64,000 nt of DNA from Pontibacillus chungwhensis (GTDB taxonomy: Bacteria > Bacillota > Bacilli > Bacillales > BH030062). Location of the stretch: the NCBI RefSeq assembly GCF_030166655.1, contig NZ_CP126446.1, positions 1,922,001 through 1,986,000 of the forward strand, given 5' to 3'. Below, piece by piece: positions 9,088 to 18,814 of this stretch. The stretch's first letter is position 1; each line of letters begins with the position of its first letter. Below the pieces are notes generated by a model. That model ran no database searches. It was not told the origin of the DNA and saw only the letters and a program-made list of their open reading frames with translations. A program made the position numbers and the translations under genes.

Positions 9088-9504
9088 TTGAATCCAAAAA
9101 TACTTAAAGCTATGGTCATTAGCCTGGTTGTCATTACGGTCGGAGGCGTCGTTGCCCTTATCTTAATCTTAAACTCTAGTAGTCAAGCAAGTGGAGAGCC
9201 GACGATCGATGAGTTGCGTGACTATTCCATTGAAACAGACGAGATTACGACTGACTTAAAAGATGATCGTTTTGTCCGGATTCAATTTAGAATTGTAACA
9301 GAGAGTAAAGATGCTAAAGAGGAATTAGAAAAGCGGGACTTCCAGCTTAAGAACATCTTAATTAAAGAACTATCCCCTATGGATGAAAAAGAATTTAAAA
9401 CGGGTGTTGAAAACCTCGAAGCGATGATTAAGACCCGCCTTAACGAATTAATGACAGAAGGTAAAGTTACAGAAGTCTACACCATTAAGAAAGTTTTACA
9501 ATAA
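9088..9504 (+). CDS. fliL: Flagellar basal body-associated protein FliL
   Basis: FliL is a single-span inner-membrane protein that rings the stators and supports torque. The 138-aa protein has a membrane helix at about residues 7-28 and an extracytoplasmic domain, with an RFVRIQFRIVTESKDAKEELEKRD segment and a C-terminus ITEVYTIKKVLQ-like end. Start TTG 9088 is chosen for the AAAGGAGG at 9071-9078; an in-frame upstream start at 9043 would lie inside swrD. Its position before fliM is the usual one. Confidence 0.93.
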   Translation: MNPKILKAMVISLVVITVGGVVALILILNSSSQASGEPTIDELRDYSIETDEITTDLKDDRFVRIQFRIVTESKDAKEELEKRDFQLKNILIKELSPMDEKEFKTGVENLEAMIKTRLNELMTEGKVTEVYTIKKVLQ

Positions 9505-9537
9505 TACGAATGATTGCACCTGATTGGAGGTGACGTT

Positions 9538-10539
9538 TTGGCAGAAGAAGTTCTCTCTCAAAATGAGATCGATGCACTATTATCCGCCATATCAACTGGA
9601 GAAATGGACGCAGATGATTTAAAAAAGGAAGAAAAAGAACGAAAAGTACGAGCTTATGATTTTAAAAGGGCGTTACGATTTTCTAAAGATCAGATTCGCA
9701 GTTTAGCGAGGATCCATGAAAATTTTGCTCGGCTACTCACGACTTATTTTTCGGCTCAGTTAAGAACCTATATTCATATCTCTGTTGCCTCAGTAGATCA
9801 AATTCCTTACGAAGAGTTTATAAGATCGATTCCAAAAATGACGATTTTAAACGTCTTTTCCGTCGAGCCTTTAGATGGACGAATTCTACTAGAAGCCAAC
9901 CCAAACATTGCTTACGCTATGCTTGATAGAGTTCTTGGGGGGAAAGGCGTCAGTGTTAATAAAGTGGAAAGCCTTACAGAAATTGAAACGAACTTGATGT
10001 CTCAGCTTTTTGAAAAAGCGATTGATAACCTTCAAGAAGCGTGGAGTTCTGTGGTCGATATAAATCCAGAGCTTGAAGAGTTTGAGGTAAACCCTCAGTT
10101 TCTTCAAATGGTTTCTCCTAATGAAACGGTTGTTGTTATATCCTTAAATACAGAAATCGGGGAATCCTCAGGCATGATTAACATCTGTATTCCACATGTG
10201 GTGTTAGAGCCGATTATTCCAAAACTTTCTGTTCACTACTGGATGCAAACCCAAACGCCTAATGAAACAAGCCCTGAGGAGTACCAGTCCCTCTCAAAAA
10301 CAATCCAGAAAGCAGAAGTGGATGTAAAAGCCATATTAGGTGAGTCTCGGATTACTGTTGATGAACTGTATCATCTTGCTAAAGATGATGTGATTCGGTT
10401 AGATCAGTTAATTGAGGATCCTATGAAAATTAAAGTTGATGAAGAAGTTAAATTCCTAGCACAGCCTGGACAGGTGAAAAAGAAAGTAGCTGTCCAAATA
10501 TTAGACGAATACCGAGGGGGGGACGACGATGATGAGTGA
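9538..10539 (+). CDS. fliM: Flagellar motor switch protein FliM
   Basis: FliM is the C-ring switch protein that binds phosphorylated CheY and sets rotation sense. The 333-aa product has the N-terminal CheY-binding peptide LSQNEIDALLSAI, a CheC-like middle domain and a C-terminal SpoA/FliN-like domain (LDQLIEDPMKIKVDEEVKFLAQPG). TTG at 9538 is preferred since GGAGGTGA lies at 9526-9533 and the protein then starts like B. subtilis FliM. The gene ends 11 bases inside fliY, so the two are translationally coupled. Confidence 0.97.
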   Translation: MAEEVLSQNEIDALLSAISTGEMDADDLKKEEKERKVRAYDFKRALRFSKDQIRSLARIHENFARLLTTYFSAQLRTYIHISVASVDQIPYEEFIRSIPKMTILNVFSVEPLDGRILLEANPNIAYAMLDRVLGGKGVSVNKVESLTEIETNLMSQLFEKAIDNLQEAWSSVVDINPELEEFEVNPQFLQMVSPNETVVVISLNTEIGESSGMINICIPHVVLEPIIPKLSVHYWMQTQTPNETSPEEYQSLSKTIQKAEVDVKAILGESRITVDELYHLAKDDVIRLDQLIEDPMKIKVDEEVKFLAQPGQVKKKVAVQILDEYRGGDDDDE

Positions 10540-11743
10540 TGATATGCTTTCACAGGATGAAATTGATGCCCTGTTAAATGGAACAGCCGATACGGGCGGT
10601 TCAAACGATGACCAACCATCTAATGACGAGTATTTAACTTCTTTAGAACAAGATGCACTAGGGGAGATCGGAAATATTTCGTTTGGAAGCTCTGCTACAG
10701 CACTATCGAGTCTGTTAATGCAAAAGGTGGATATAACGACGCCGTCGATTTCAATTATAAAGAGGTCAAATCTAGCGGATGAATTTCCTGAACCGAATGT
10801 AGCCATTCAAGTCGAATATACAGAAGGATTCTCAGGAATGAATCTGTTAGTGATTCAACAAAGTGATGCTGCTATTATTGCGGATTTGATGCTTGGAGGG
10901 GATGGGACATCACCATCTGAAGAAATGAATGAAATTCATTTGAGCGCTGTACAAGAAGCCATGAATCAAATGATGGGTTCAGCAGCCACGAGCATGTCGA
11001 CAGTCTTTAATAAACGAGTGGATATTTCTCCACCAAGTATTGATTTATTGCATGTAAAAGAAGGAGAAGGAACAGAGCAAATTCCAGATGAAGATCTTGT
11101 GAATGTTAGTTTCCAACTTAAAGTTGGGGAGTTAATTGATTCAAAGATTATGCAAGTCTTGCCGATCGAATTTGCTAAAGACCTTGTGGACCAACTGTTG
11201 AATCCTCCTTCAGGTGATGAAGAACTGTTACAAGAAGCAGAACCACAGCAAGAGCCAAAACAAAATGCGGAAAGAGTAGAAAGTGATCAAGCAGCGCAAC
11301 AAGATCATACTGCCTCGGCAAGAACAGAACCTTCTCAAGTACAGCACAATGTGGCCCCATCACAGGAACCGGCTCAACCTCGAGAAACGCAATACATGGG
11401 GGGCATGAGAGAAGAAGATTCAAGCCAGGTTCAACAAGCCGTATTTAGTCAATTTGAGCCTCCATCTTTGCAGGATCAGGAAAAGCGTAATTTAGATATG
11501 CTGATGGATATTCCGCTTAAAGTAACAGTGGAACTTGGGCGTACAAAACGAACGATTAAAGACATCTTGGAACTATCTTCAGGTTCGATTGTAGAGCTTG
11601 ATAAATTAGCAGGGGAACCTGTAGATATTCTTGTGAATGATAAACCCATTGCACAAGGAGAAGTGGTTGTGATTGACGAAAACTTTGGGGTTCGTGTTAC
11701 AGAAATACTTAGCCAGCAAGAACGGCTGAAAAAATTACAATAG
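10529..11743 (+). CDS. fliY: Flagellar motor switch phosphatase FliY
   Basis: FliY is the Gram-positive C-ring protein that combines a FliN-like domain with CheY-P phosphatase activity. It has an N-terminal CheY-binding peptide like that of FliM (MLSQDEIDALLNG), a CheC-like domain with two phosphatase motifs (DALGEIGN near residue 40 and SAVQEAMN near 135), a long Gln/Glu/Pro-rich linker (about 225-310), and a C-terminal SpoA domain (MDIPLKVTVELGRTKRTI). At 404 aa it is longer than the B. subtilis protein (378 aa), the excess being in the linker. ATG at 10529 or 10532 are both possible. Confidence 0.97.
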   Translation: MMSDDMLSQDEIDALLNGTADTGGSNDDQPSNDEYLTSLEQDALGEIGNISFGSSATALSSLLMQKVDITTPSISIIKRSNLADEFPEPNVAIQVEYTEGFSGMNLLVIQQSDAAIIADLMLGGDGTSPSEEMNEIHLSAVQEAMNQMMGSAATSMSTVFNKRVDISPPSIDLLHVKEGEGTEQIPDEDLVNVSFQLKVGELIDSKIMQVLPIEFAKDLVDQLLNPPSGDEELLQEAEPQQEPKQNAERVESDQAAQQDHTASARTEPSQVQHNVAPSQEPAQPRETQYMGGMREEDSSQVQQAVFSQFEPPSLQDQEKRNLDMLMDIPLKVTVELGRTKRTIKDILELSSGSIVELDKLAGEPVDILVNDKPIAQGEVVVIDENFGVRVTEILSQQERLKKLQ

Positions 11744-11764
11744 ATTGTTACTAGGAGGATATGT

Positions 11765-12127
11765 ATGGCTAGCAAAATTTTAATTGTAGACGATGCAGCA
11801 TTTATGAGAATGATGATCAAGGATATTTTAACAAAGAACGGGTTTGACGTTGTGGGTGAAGCTCAAGACGGAAGTGAAGCTGTCGATAAGTATAAAGAAT
11901 TACAGCCAGACCTTGTCACTATGGATATTACAATGCCTGAAATGGATGGGATTAGTGCACTAAAAGAAATTAAAGGCCTTAACGGGGATGCCAAGATTAT
12001 TATGTGTTCCGCAATGGGGCAACAAGCGATGGTCATAGATGCCATACAAGCGGGAGCGAAAGACTTCATTGTGAAACCATTTCAAGCAGACCGAGTGCTT
12101 GAGGCTATAAATAAGGCTTTAGCATAA
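11765..12127 (+). CDS. cheY: Chemotaxis response regulator CheY
   Basis: A 120-aa stand-alone receiver domain that accepts phosphate from CheA and binds FliM and FliY at the switch. Key residues are visible: acid pair D9-D10, phospho-acceptor D54 (VTMDITMPEMDG), the SAMG serine and the KPF lysine near 105. AGGAGGATATGT precedes the ATG. Its place next to the FliM and FliY genes, apart from the main che cluster, is the B. subtilis arrangement. Confidence 0.98.
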   Translation: MASKILIVDDAAFMRMMIKDILTKNGFDVVGEAQDGSEAVDKYKELQPDLVTMDITMPEMDGISALKEIKGLNGDAKIIMCSAMGQQAMVIDAIQAGAKDFIVKPFQADRVLEAINKALA

Positions 12128-12139
12128 AAGGGAGGAACT

Positions 12140-12820
12140 ATGAGTAAGCAGTTATTCATATGGGTGAGCGCCCTCATCATCATAACGGCTTTTTGGCCAT
12201 CATCAACGACTATTTCTGCACAACCAAGTGTAGAAACTTGCTTAGAAAATCCGGCCCTTGAAGGATGTGGGGATTATGGTTCATCTAAAGATGTTGAAGA
12301 AGAGGAACAATCTATCCCCTCTTCTTCGCCTGCTTCTTCTGAAGGGTCGATGCTGTTAGATTTGATTAAACTCATATTGGCTCTAGCCTTTATTATCTTT
12401 TTAATTTATATACTTTTAAAGTTTATGAATAAGCGAAACAAAAGCATTCATCCTTCAAAAGCGATGGAGAATCTTGGGGGAGTCCCTCTTGGACAGAACA
12501 AATCATTGCAAATTGTTCGCATAGGACAACAAGTATATGCAGTTGGAGTAGGAGAAAATGTTGAATTAGTTACAGAGATCAAGGATGAGCACACAATAAA
12601 CGAGTTGACGAAGAAGAAAGAGCCGGACGTTCAGAGCTTTTCTCCATCCTTTATTAAACAATTATTGCCTCAAAAAAAGGCTTCTGGTAAGGATGAAGAA
12701 AAATCATATAACGATCAATCGTTTCAAAAATTATTTCAAACTGAACTATCTTCTTTAAAGGAGCGAAGGAAGCAGCTTGTAGAAGCGGAAAAGAGAAAGA
12801 AAGAGGATTCAAATGAATGA
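12140..12820 (+). CDS. fliZ: Flagellar export gate assembly protein FliZ (FliO)
   Basis: FliO/FliZ assists assembly of the FliP ring in the membrane. The 226-aa protein has an N-terminal signal-like helix (about residues 5-27) followed by a short extracytoplasmic segment with two Cys, a membrane helix at about 72-92 and a cytoplasmic domain with LGGVPLGQNKSLQIVRIGQQVYAVGVG-type FliO sequence; the tail is highly charged. B. subtilis FliZ is about 219 aa with the same plan. It overlaps fliP by 8 bases. Confidence 0.92.
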   Translation: MSKQLFIWVSALIIITAFWPSSTTISAQPSVETCLENPALEGCGDYGSSKDVEEEEQSIPSSSPASSEGSMLLDLIKLILALAFIIFLIYILLKFMNKRNKSIHPSKAMENLGGVPLGQNKSLQIVRIGQQVYAVGVGENVELVTEIKDEHTINELTKKKEPDVQSFSPSFIKQLLPQKKASGKDEEKSYNDQSFQKLFQTELSSLKERRKQLVEAEKRKKEDSNE

Positions 12821-13478
12821 ATTTATTAATCTATTTGCAGACTCAGATCCAACAAACGTAGCAACATCTGTAAAACTTCTGTTGGTGCTAACCGTCTTAT
12901 CCATTGCTCCTGGAATTTTAGTTTTGATGACAAGTTTTACGCGAATTATTATTGTTTTGTCATTCGTTCGTACGTCCCTTGCCACACAACAGATGCCTCC
13001 AAATCAGGTATTAGTGGGTCTTGCATTGTTTTTGTCATTTTTTGTAATGGCGCCTACCCTTCAAGAAGTAAATGAAGAGGCCCTTACCCCTTTGTTCAAT
13101 GAGGAGATCTCATTAGAGGAAGCTTACGAGAATGCCAGTGTACCTATGAAGTCATTCATGGCTAAACATACAAGAGAGAAAGATCTTGCCTTGTTTATGA
13201 ATTATGCTCAAATGGAGAAGCCAGAGACTGTTCAGGACATACCGTTAACAACGATGGTTCCGGCCTTTGCTATTAGCGAGTTAAAGACGGCGTTTCAGAT
13301 GGGGTTTATGATTTTTGTTCCCTTTCTTGTAATTGATATGGCTGTAGCAAGTATTCTCATGTCAATGGGGATGATGATGTTGCCTCCTGTCATGATCTCA
13401 CTTCCATTTAAGATCCTGCTTTTTGTTCTTGTGGATGGTTGGTACTTGATTATGCAGTCGCTACTAGAAGGTTTTTAA
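12813..13478 (+). CDS. fliP: Flagellar export gate protein FliP
   Basis: FliP forms the pentameric core of the export gate with FliQ and FliR. The 221-aa membrane protein carries the family signature LTVLSIAPGILVLMTSFTRI and RTSLATQQMPPNQVLVGLALF, a periplasmic loop, and a final hairpin with MVPAFAISELKTAFQMGF. Its ATG lies inside the end of fliZ, pointing to coupled translation, and fliQ follows after a GGAGGAGAT site. Confidence 0.98.
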   Translation: MNEFINLFADSDPTNVATSVKLLLVLTVLSIAPGILVLMTSFTRIIIVLSFVRTSLATQQMPPNQVLVGLALFLSFFVMAPTLQEVNEEALTPLFNEEISLEEAYENASVPMKSFMAKHTREKDLALFMNYAQMEKPETVQDIPLTTMVPAFAISELKTAFQMGFMIFVPFLVIDMAVASILMSMGMMMLPPVMISLPFKILLFVLVDGWYLIMQSLLEGF

Positions 13479-13497
13479 CAACAGGAGGAGATCTTAA

Positions 13498-13767
13498 ATG
13501 AATAGTCAGTTCGTTATATCACTAGCTGAGAAAGGCGTCGTAACCGTCTTAACGATAACAGGTCCATTGCTTATATTAGCTTTATCAGTAGGGTTACTTG
13601 TTTCCATCTTCCAGGCAACAACTCAGATTCAAGAACAGACCCTTGCCTTTATCCCTAAAATAGTGGCTGTGATGGGTGGCCTTGTCTTCTTTGGACCTTG
13701 GATGTTAACGAGAATGGTGGAATTTACAGCCACAATCTTTGAGAACTTAAATCAGTTTGTAGGGTAG
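13498..13767 (+). CDS. fliQ: Flagellar export gate protein FliQ
   Basis: An 89-aa protein with two membrane helices (about residues 16-38 and 52-75) and the FliQ core VSIFQATTQIQEQTLAFIPK. FliQ wraps the FliP/FliR cone and helps open the export channel. Length and order (P, Q, R) match the family. ACAGGAGGAGATCTTAA precedes the ATG, and fliR begins two bases after the stop. Confidence 0.97.
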   Translation: MNSQFVISLAEKGVVTVLTITGPLLILALSVGLLVSIFQATTQIQEQTLAFIPKIVAVMGGLVFFGPWMLTRMVEFTATIFENLNQFVG

Positions 13768-13769
13768 GT

Positions 13770-14552
13770 ATGATTAGTTTAATTGACCTTTCCAAAGTGC
13801 CTGGACTTTTATTAATCTTTATGCGAGTCACCGCGTTCTTTGTTACGCTGCCGCTATTTTCATACCGAAACATGCCTACTCAGCATAAAATAGGATTTAG
13901 TGCATTTTTAGCTCTTTTAATGTATTTCACAATCGATGTGCCTGTGATTCTTCTTGATGAGACATTTATCCTGCTTATTCTAAAAGAGGCTCTGGTAGGG
14001 TTGCTAGTAGGTTTTATAGCTTACTTGATTTTAGCAGCCATTCAAATTGCAGGAGGTTTTATCGATTTTCAAATGGGTTTTGCTATTGCGAATGTCATTG
14101 ACCCTCAAACTGGCGTGCAAAGTCCGTTAATTGGTCAATACCTTTATACATTTACATTGTTATTTTTACTCGCAGTAAATGGTCACCACCTTTTAATTGA
14201 TGGGGTTTTTTACAGTTACGAGGTGATCCCTATGAACCAGGTTTCGATTCCTTTTGGAGAAGGTTCCATTGCAGAGTTTGTGGTCTTTACCTTTAATAAA
14301 ATGTTTATCGTAGCCTTTCAAATGGCGATGCCTGTTGTGGGTTGTTTGTTTTTGGTTGATGTGGCTTTAGGGATCATAGCCAGAACAGTGCCTCAGCTAA
14401 ATGTATTTGTTGTTGGGTTACCGCTTAAAATCTTTGTGAGTTTCGTGGTTATTATTATATCGTTTGGAATGTTCTCGATACTTGTAGAGAATTTATTTGA
14501 ATTCATGCTTGTCACGATGAGAGATCTAATGTCACTGATGGGAGGGGCTTAA
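13770..14552 (+). CDS. fliR: Flagellar export gate protein FliR
   Basis: FliR is the single-copy subunit that closes the FliP5-FliQ4-FliR1 export channel and contacts FlhB. The 260-aa protein has about six hydrophobic helices and the family stretch GGFIDFQMGFAIANVIDP. The stop is followed at once by the flhB ATG, and GGAGGGG near the end serves as the flhB ribosome binding site. Confidence 0.97.
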   Translation: MISLIDLSKVPGLLLIFMRVTAFFVTLPLFSYRNMPTQHKIGFSAFLALLMYFTIDVPVILLDETFILLILKEALVGLLVGFIAYLILAAIQIAGGFIDFQMGFAIANVIDPQTGVQSPLIGQYLYTFTLLFLLAVNGHHLLIDGVFYSYEVIPMNQVSIPFGEGSIAEFVVFTFNKMFIVAFQMAMPVVGCLFLVDVALGIIARTVPQLNVFVVGLPLKIFVSFVVIIISFGMFSILVENLFEFMLVTMRDLMSLMGGA

Positions 14553-15638
14553 ATGGTGAACAAATTACGGTTGGATCTTCAGTATTTCTCTGGAGAAAAG
14601 ACTGAGAAAGCAACACCTAAAAAGCGTGAGGACTCCCGGAAGAAAGGACAAGTTGCAAAAAGCCAGGATGTGAACACGGCTATATTGCTCTTTACGGTTT
14701 TTTTAGTGATGTTAGTCATTGGTGGTTTTTTAAGAGATCGGTTTACGCGTTTGTACAGGCATACTTTTCAAGAATACATAACATGGGAAGTCACAGAGCA
14801 AACTGTTCATCAAATGTTACTACAAGTAACAATGGAGATGGCCATTACAGTAGCTCCACTTATGGGGGCGGCAATCGTGGCGGGGCTTGCAGCGAATTAT
14901 TTGCAAATTGGGTTCTTATTTACCGGAGAACCATTGAAGATGGATTTAAAGAAGTTAAACCCCATACAAGGAGCAAAAAAGATCTTCGCAGCACGAGCAC
15001 TGGTTGAATTGTTGAAGTCTTTGTTGAAGATTGGCTTTATAGGTACAGTTACATTTACGGTGTTATGGATCAGACGGGGCGATTTATTAGAAATGTCTCA
15101 AAAAAGTGTGGAGAGTGCTGTTAGTTTTTTCGGGCAAACCACTGTCATAATGGGACTGGCTGCTTCTCTATTACTGCTTTTGTTATCAAGTATTGATTAC
15201 ATTTACCAGCGGTATGATTACGAGAAAAATATTCGAATGTCCAAGCAAGATTTGAAAGATGAGCACAAAAATATTGAAGGGGATCCTCAAATTAAATCCA
15301 AGATTAAAGAACGTCAACGACAGATGTCACAGCAGCGAATGATGAGTGAAGTGCCGGAAGCGGATGTAGTTATTACAAACCCCACCCACTTTGCCATTGC
15401 GATAAAATACGATGAGGACAAGGCACAAGCCCCTTATGTTGTTGCTAAGGGTGTCGATTATGTTGCTTTAAAGATAAAAGAAATTGCCAAAGCGCATGAC
15501 GTGACAACCGTTGAGAATCGACCGTTAGCAAGAGCATTATATGATCGATCTGAAATCGACCAACCTATTGGGGAAGAATTTTACCAAGCGGTTGCTGAAA
15601 TTCTAGCTTACGTCTATAAACTGCAAAAGAAAGCGTAA
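14553..15638 (+). CDS. flhB: Flagellar export switch protein FlhB
   Basis: FlhB controls the change from rod/hook to filament export. The 361-aa protein starts with the family block GEKTEKATPKKREDSRKKGQ, has four membrane helices up to about residue 215, and a cytoplasmic domain with the self-cleavage motif NPTH near residue 270, where cleavage between Asn and Pro is known in the family. FliK, encoded earlier in the operon, is its regulatory partner. Confidence 0.98.
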   Translation: MVNKLRLDLQYFSGEKTEKATPKKREDSRKKGQVAKSQDVNTAILLFTVFLVMLVIGGFLRDRFTRLYRHTFQEYITWEVTEQTVHQMLLQVTMEMAITVAPLMGAAIVAGLAANYLQIGFLFTGEPLKMDLKKLNPIQGAKKIFAARALVELLKSLLKIGFIGTVTFTVLWIRRGDLLEMSQKSVESAVSFFGQTTVIMGLAASLLLLLLSSIDYIYQRYDYEKNIRMSKQDLKDEHKNIEGDPQIKSKIKERQRQMSQQRMMSEVPEADVVITNPTHFAIAIKYDEDKAQAPYVVAKGVDYVALKIKEIAKAHDVTTVENRPLARALYDRSEIDQPIGEEFYQAVAEILAYVYKLQKKA

Positions 15639-15656
15639 CAGTAGGGAGAGAAATTC

Positions 15657-17690
15657 ATGGCCATAAGAGACTTATCGGTATTGGTTGGTGTTATCCTAAT
15701 CATCGTCATGTTAGTGATTCCAATGCCACCTGTACTCTTAAGTATATTTATACTCATTAATATTACATTAGCTTTAATTGTCATTTTAGTGGCAATGAAT
15801 ACAACAGAAGCGTTACAGTTTTCTATATTTCCATCCCTCCTATTATTACTGACGTTATTCAGGTTGGGATTAAACGTATCCACGACTCGTTCCATCTTAG
15901 CGAACGCAGAAGCTGGAGGAGTGGTTTCAACGTTTGGAACATTTGTAACCGGCAATAGTGCCCTTGTTGGTTTTGTCATTTTTGCCATTCTAGTCATTAT
16001 TCAGTTTCTTGTCATTACAAAAGGGGCTGAGCGTGTATCAGAAGTGGCTGCAAGATTTACATTAGACGCCATGCCAGGTAAGCAAATGAGTATCGATGCT
16101 GATTTAAATGCAGGTTTAATTTCTGAACAACAAGCTAAAATGCGAAGAGAAAAAATTGAAAATGAAGCAGATTTCTACGGTGCAATGGATGGTGCTAGTA
16201 AGTTCGTAAAAGGGGACGCCATTGCAGGTATCATAATCGTTTTAATTAATATTATTTTTGGACTTATTATCGGGATGACTCAAAAAGGGTACGGATTCTC
16301 TGAAGCTATTGATACATACATGAGGCTAACAGTTGGAGATGGATTAGTCAGCCAAATTCCGGCCTTACTTATTTCCACTGCCACAGGTATTGTAGTTACA
16401 CGAGTTGCATCTGAAGGAAATCTCGGAACAGACGTCTCCACCCAGCTATTAAGATATCCAAAACTTCTATACATTGCAGCAGCAACGATCTTTATGCTTG
16501 GTTTGACACCAATTCCAATACTGATCACGACTTTTATAGCAGGTGTTTTAGCATTCGGAGGTTACTGGTTATCGAGGGATGTAGCGTTAGACCAAGAACC
16601 TGATCCTGAAGAAGAAACAGAACAAGAAAGTTCTGATATGAAGTCTCCGGAGAACGTTGTGAGTTTGATCTCTACCGACCCTATTGAATTTGAATTTGGG
16701 TACGCGTTAATCCCTCTTGCAGATACGAATCAAGGCGGGGATTTACTGGATCGAATTGTTATGATCCGTCGTCAACTTGCCATTGAATTAGGGCTCGTTA
16801 TCCCTGTTGTGAGGATAAGAGATAATATTCAGTTAAATCCAAATGAGTACCGTTTGAAAATCAAAGGAAACGAGGTAGCAAAAGGGGAGCTTCTCCTTGA
16901 TCATTACTTGGCTATGAGCCCAGGCGTTGAAGAAGATAGTGTAGAAGGTATTGATACTCAAGAACCTGCATTCGGTTTGCCTGCAAAATGGATAGCTGAA
17001 GAGGTTAAAGAAGATGCGGAGATGTTTGGTTATACTGTTGTAGATCCTCCTTCTGTGGTGTCCACCCATATAACCGAAGTCATAAAGCAGTATGCCCATC
17101 AACTATTAGGAAGACAAGAAACGAAACAGCTCATCGATCATTTGAAGGAATCTTACCCGATTTTAGTAGATGAGGTCACGCCTGAACCTCTCTCTGTTGG
17201 TGAGGTCCAAAAAGTGCTTGGGAAGTTACTACGTGAGAACGTTTCGATTAAAAACTTACCTGTTATTTTTGAAACGCTCGCAGACTTTGGGAAAATGACG
17301 AATGATACAGAGCTTCTTGCTGAATACGCCAGACAATCATTAGCGACCCAAATTACACATCAATATTCAGCAGGTCAAAATGGACTGAAAGTCATTACCG
17401 TTTCAGGAAGAGTAGAAAAGACAATAGCTGAACATGTTCAACAAACAGAACATGGCAGCTACCTTGCGCTAGACCCAGAAACACAACAACAAATTGTTCA
17501 GTCTGTAGCAAGCCAGGTTGAACAACTCTCCTTGCAGGAAGAAACGCCAATAGTATTGTGTTCACCTGCCACAAGAATGTATGTGAAACAACTATTAGAA
17601 CGCTTCTTGCCTCAAGTTGCGGTTCTGTCATATAACGAATTAGAACCAAGTATAGAGGTACAAAGTGTTGGGGAGGTGAACGTAGCATGA
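15657..17690 (+). CDS. flhA: Flagellar export gate protein FlhA
   Basis: FlhA is the largest export-gate subunit: an N-terminal membrane domain with about eight helices (residues 1-310) and a C-terminal cytoplasmic ring that receives chaperone-substrate complexes. At 677 aa it is full length. The FHIPEP signature region (LFRLGLNVSTTRSIL and AERVSEVAARFTLDAMPGKQ) is intact, and the linker (about 320-340) is strongly acidic. AGGGAGAG precedes the ATG. The last four bases overlap flhF. Confidence 0.98.
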   Translation: MAIRDLSVLVGVILIIVMLVIPMPPVLLSIFILINITLALIVILVAMNTTEALQFSIFPSLLLLLTLFRLGLNVSTTRSILANAEAGGVVSTFGTFVTGNSALVGFVIFAILVIIQFLVITKGAERVSEVAARFTLDAMPGKQMSIDADLNAGLISEQQAKMRREKIENEADFYGAMDGASKFVKGDAIAGIIIVLINIIFGLIIGMTQKGYGFSEAIDTYMRLTVGDGLVSQIPALLISTATGIVVTRVASEGNLGTDVSTQLLRYPKLLYIAAATIFMLGLTPIPILITTFIAGVLAFGGYWLSRDVALDQEPDPEEETEQESSDMKSPENVVSLISTDPIEFEFGYALIPLADTNQGGDLLDRIVMIRRQLAIELGLVIPVVRIRDNIQLNPNEYRLKIKGNEVAKGELLLDHYLAMSPGVEEDSVEGIDTQEPAFGLPAKWIAEEVKEDAEMFGYTVVDPPSVVSTHITEVIKQYAHQLLGRQETKQLIDHLKESYPILVDEVTPEPLSVGEVQKVLGKLLRENVSIKNLPVIFETLADFGKMTNDTELLAEYARQSLATQITHQYSAGQNGLKVITVSGRVEKTIAEHVQQTEHGSYLALDPETQQQIVQSVASQVEQLSLQEETPIVLCSPATRMYVKQLLERFLPQVAVLSYNELEPSIEVQSVGEVNVA

Positions 17691-18814
17691 AGGTAAAGAA
17701 ATACCGGGCACCCACTATGCCTGAGGTCATGAAAAAGGTCCGGAATGAGTTAGGAACAGATGCGGTGATCTTGAATTCTAAAGAAGTTCACGAAGGCGGC
17801 TTCCTGGGAATGTTTAAGAAGAAATCTATTGAGGTGGTTGCGGCTATTGACCCTGAACCAAAGCGAACTCAACAAAACCATGCCGCACCAACTACAGAAA
17901 AGATAAACAAAGAAGTTTCGGAGTCGAAACAAATCAAGCCGAGCCAGAATGTGTATGAAGAATTGCAAGAATTGAAGAAATTAATGAAAAATCAACCAAC
18001 GAATAGTTCTGTTTTGTATCCTGGGGTTCTTCATAAGCTTTACACTCACCTAATCAATCACGAAGTATCAGAGCATATAGCCAAGCGTCTGATTGATCCG
18101 CTGGTAGAACATTACTACATTGCAAAGGGAGATATTGATCTTGAAACAGCTCGAGAGTGGCTAAAAGATCGTCTCTTTTCAGAACTTGAAGGAATTCCAT
18201 TTGGGGGAATTGATTTTAAGAAGAAATACATTCATCTTGTTGGGCCTACCGGTGTCGGGAAAACAACTTCTATTGCAAAAATTGCAGCGGATTGTGTTTT
18301 GAATCATCGAAAGAAAGTGGCCTTCATCACGACAGACACGTTCCGGATTGCTGCTATTGATCAATTGAAGACTTACGCAAAGATATTAGACGTACCAGTA
18401 GAGGTAGCTTATAACCTCAATGATTATAAGAATGCCAAAGAAAAATTTTCTGACTGCGATGTTGTGTTGGTTGATACGGCGGGACGAAACTTTAAAGATG
18501 AAAATTACGTCCGGGAATTAAAGGAAATAGTAGATTTCGAGGAAGAAGTAGAAACGTATCTTGTTTTATCGATAACGAGTAAAGCGAAAGATATTGAAGC
18601 GATCTATCAACAGTTTAACGGTGTTCCTATAAAGCGGCTAATCTTCACAAAAGTAGATGAAACAGCTCATTATGGAGCAATGATTAATATGATGATGAAA
18701 TATCATATCGGGGCGGCTTATCTAACGGATGGACAGAATGTGCCAGACGACATTCGAGAAGCATCTCCTGAGCGAATAGTTTCTCGGTTCGTAGGAGGTC
18801 TTTCCGATGAATGA
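17687..18814 (+). CDS. flhF: Flagellar biosynthesis SRP-type GTPase FlhF
   Basis: FlhF is an SRP-family GTPase that sets where flagella are built. The 375-aa protein has a basic N-terminal B-domain (starting MKVKKYRAPTMPEVMKKVR), a helical N domain (about 90-175) and a G domain with Walker A GPTGVGKT at 186-193, DTFRIAAIDQL and DTAGRNFKD. It overlaps flhA by four and flhG by eight bases. FlhG, encoded next, stimulates its GTPase. Confidence 0.97.
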   Translation: MKVKKYRAPTMPEVMKKVRNELGTDAVILNSKEVHEGGFLGMFKKKSIEVVAAIDPEPKRTQQNHAAPTTEKINKEVSESKQIKPSQNVYEELQELKKLMKNQPTNSSVLYPGVLHKLYTHLINHEVSEHIAKRLIDPLVEHYYIAKGDIDLETAREWLKDRLFSELEGIPFGGIDFKKKYIHLVGPTGVGKTTSIAKIAADCVLNHRKKVAFITTDTFRIAAIDQLKTYAKILDVPVEVAYNLNDYKNAKEKFSDCDVVLVDTAGRNFKDENYVRELKEIVDFEEEVETYLVLSITSKAKDIEAIYQQFNGVPIKRLIFTKVDETAHYGAMINMMMKYHIGAAYLTDGQNVPDDIREASPERIVSRFVGGLSDE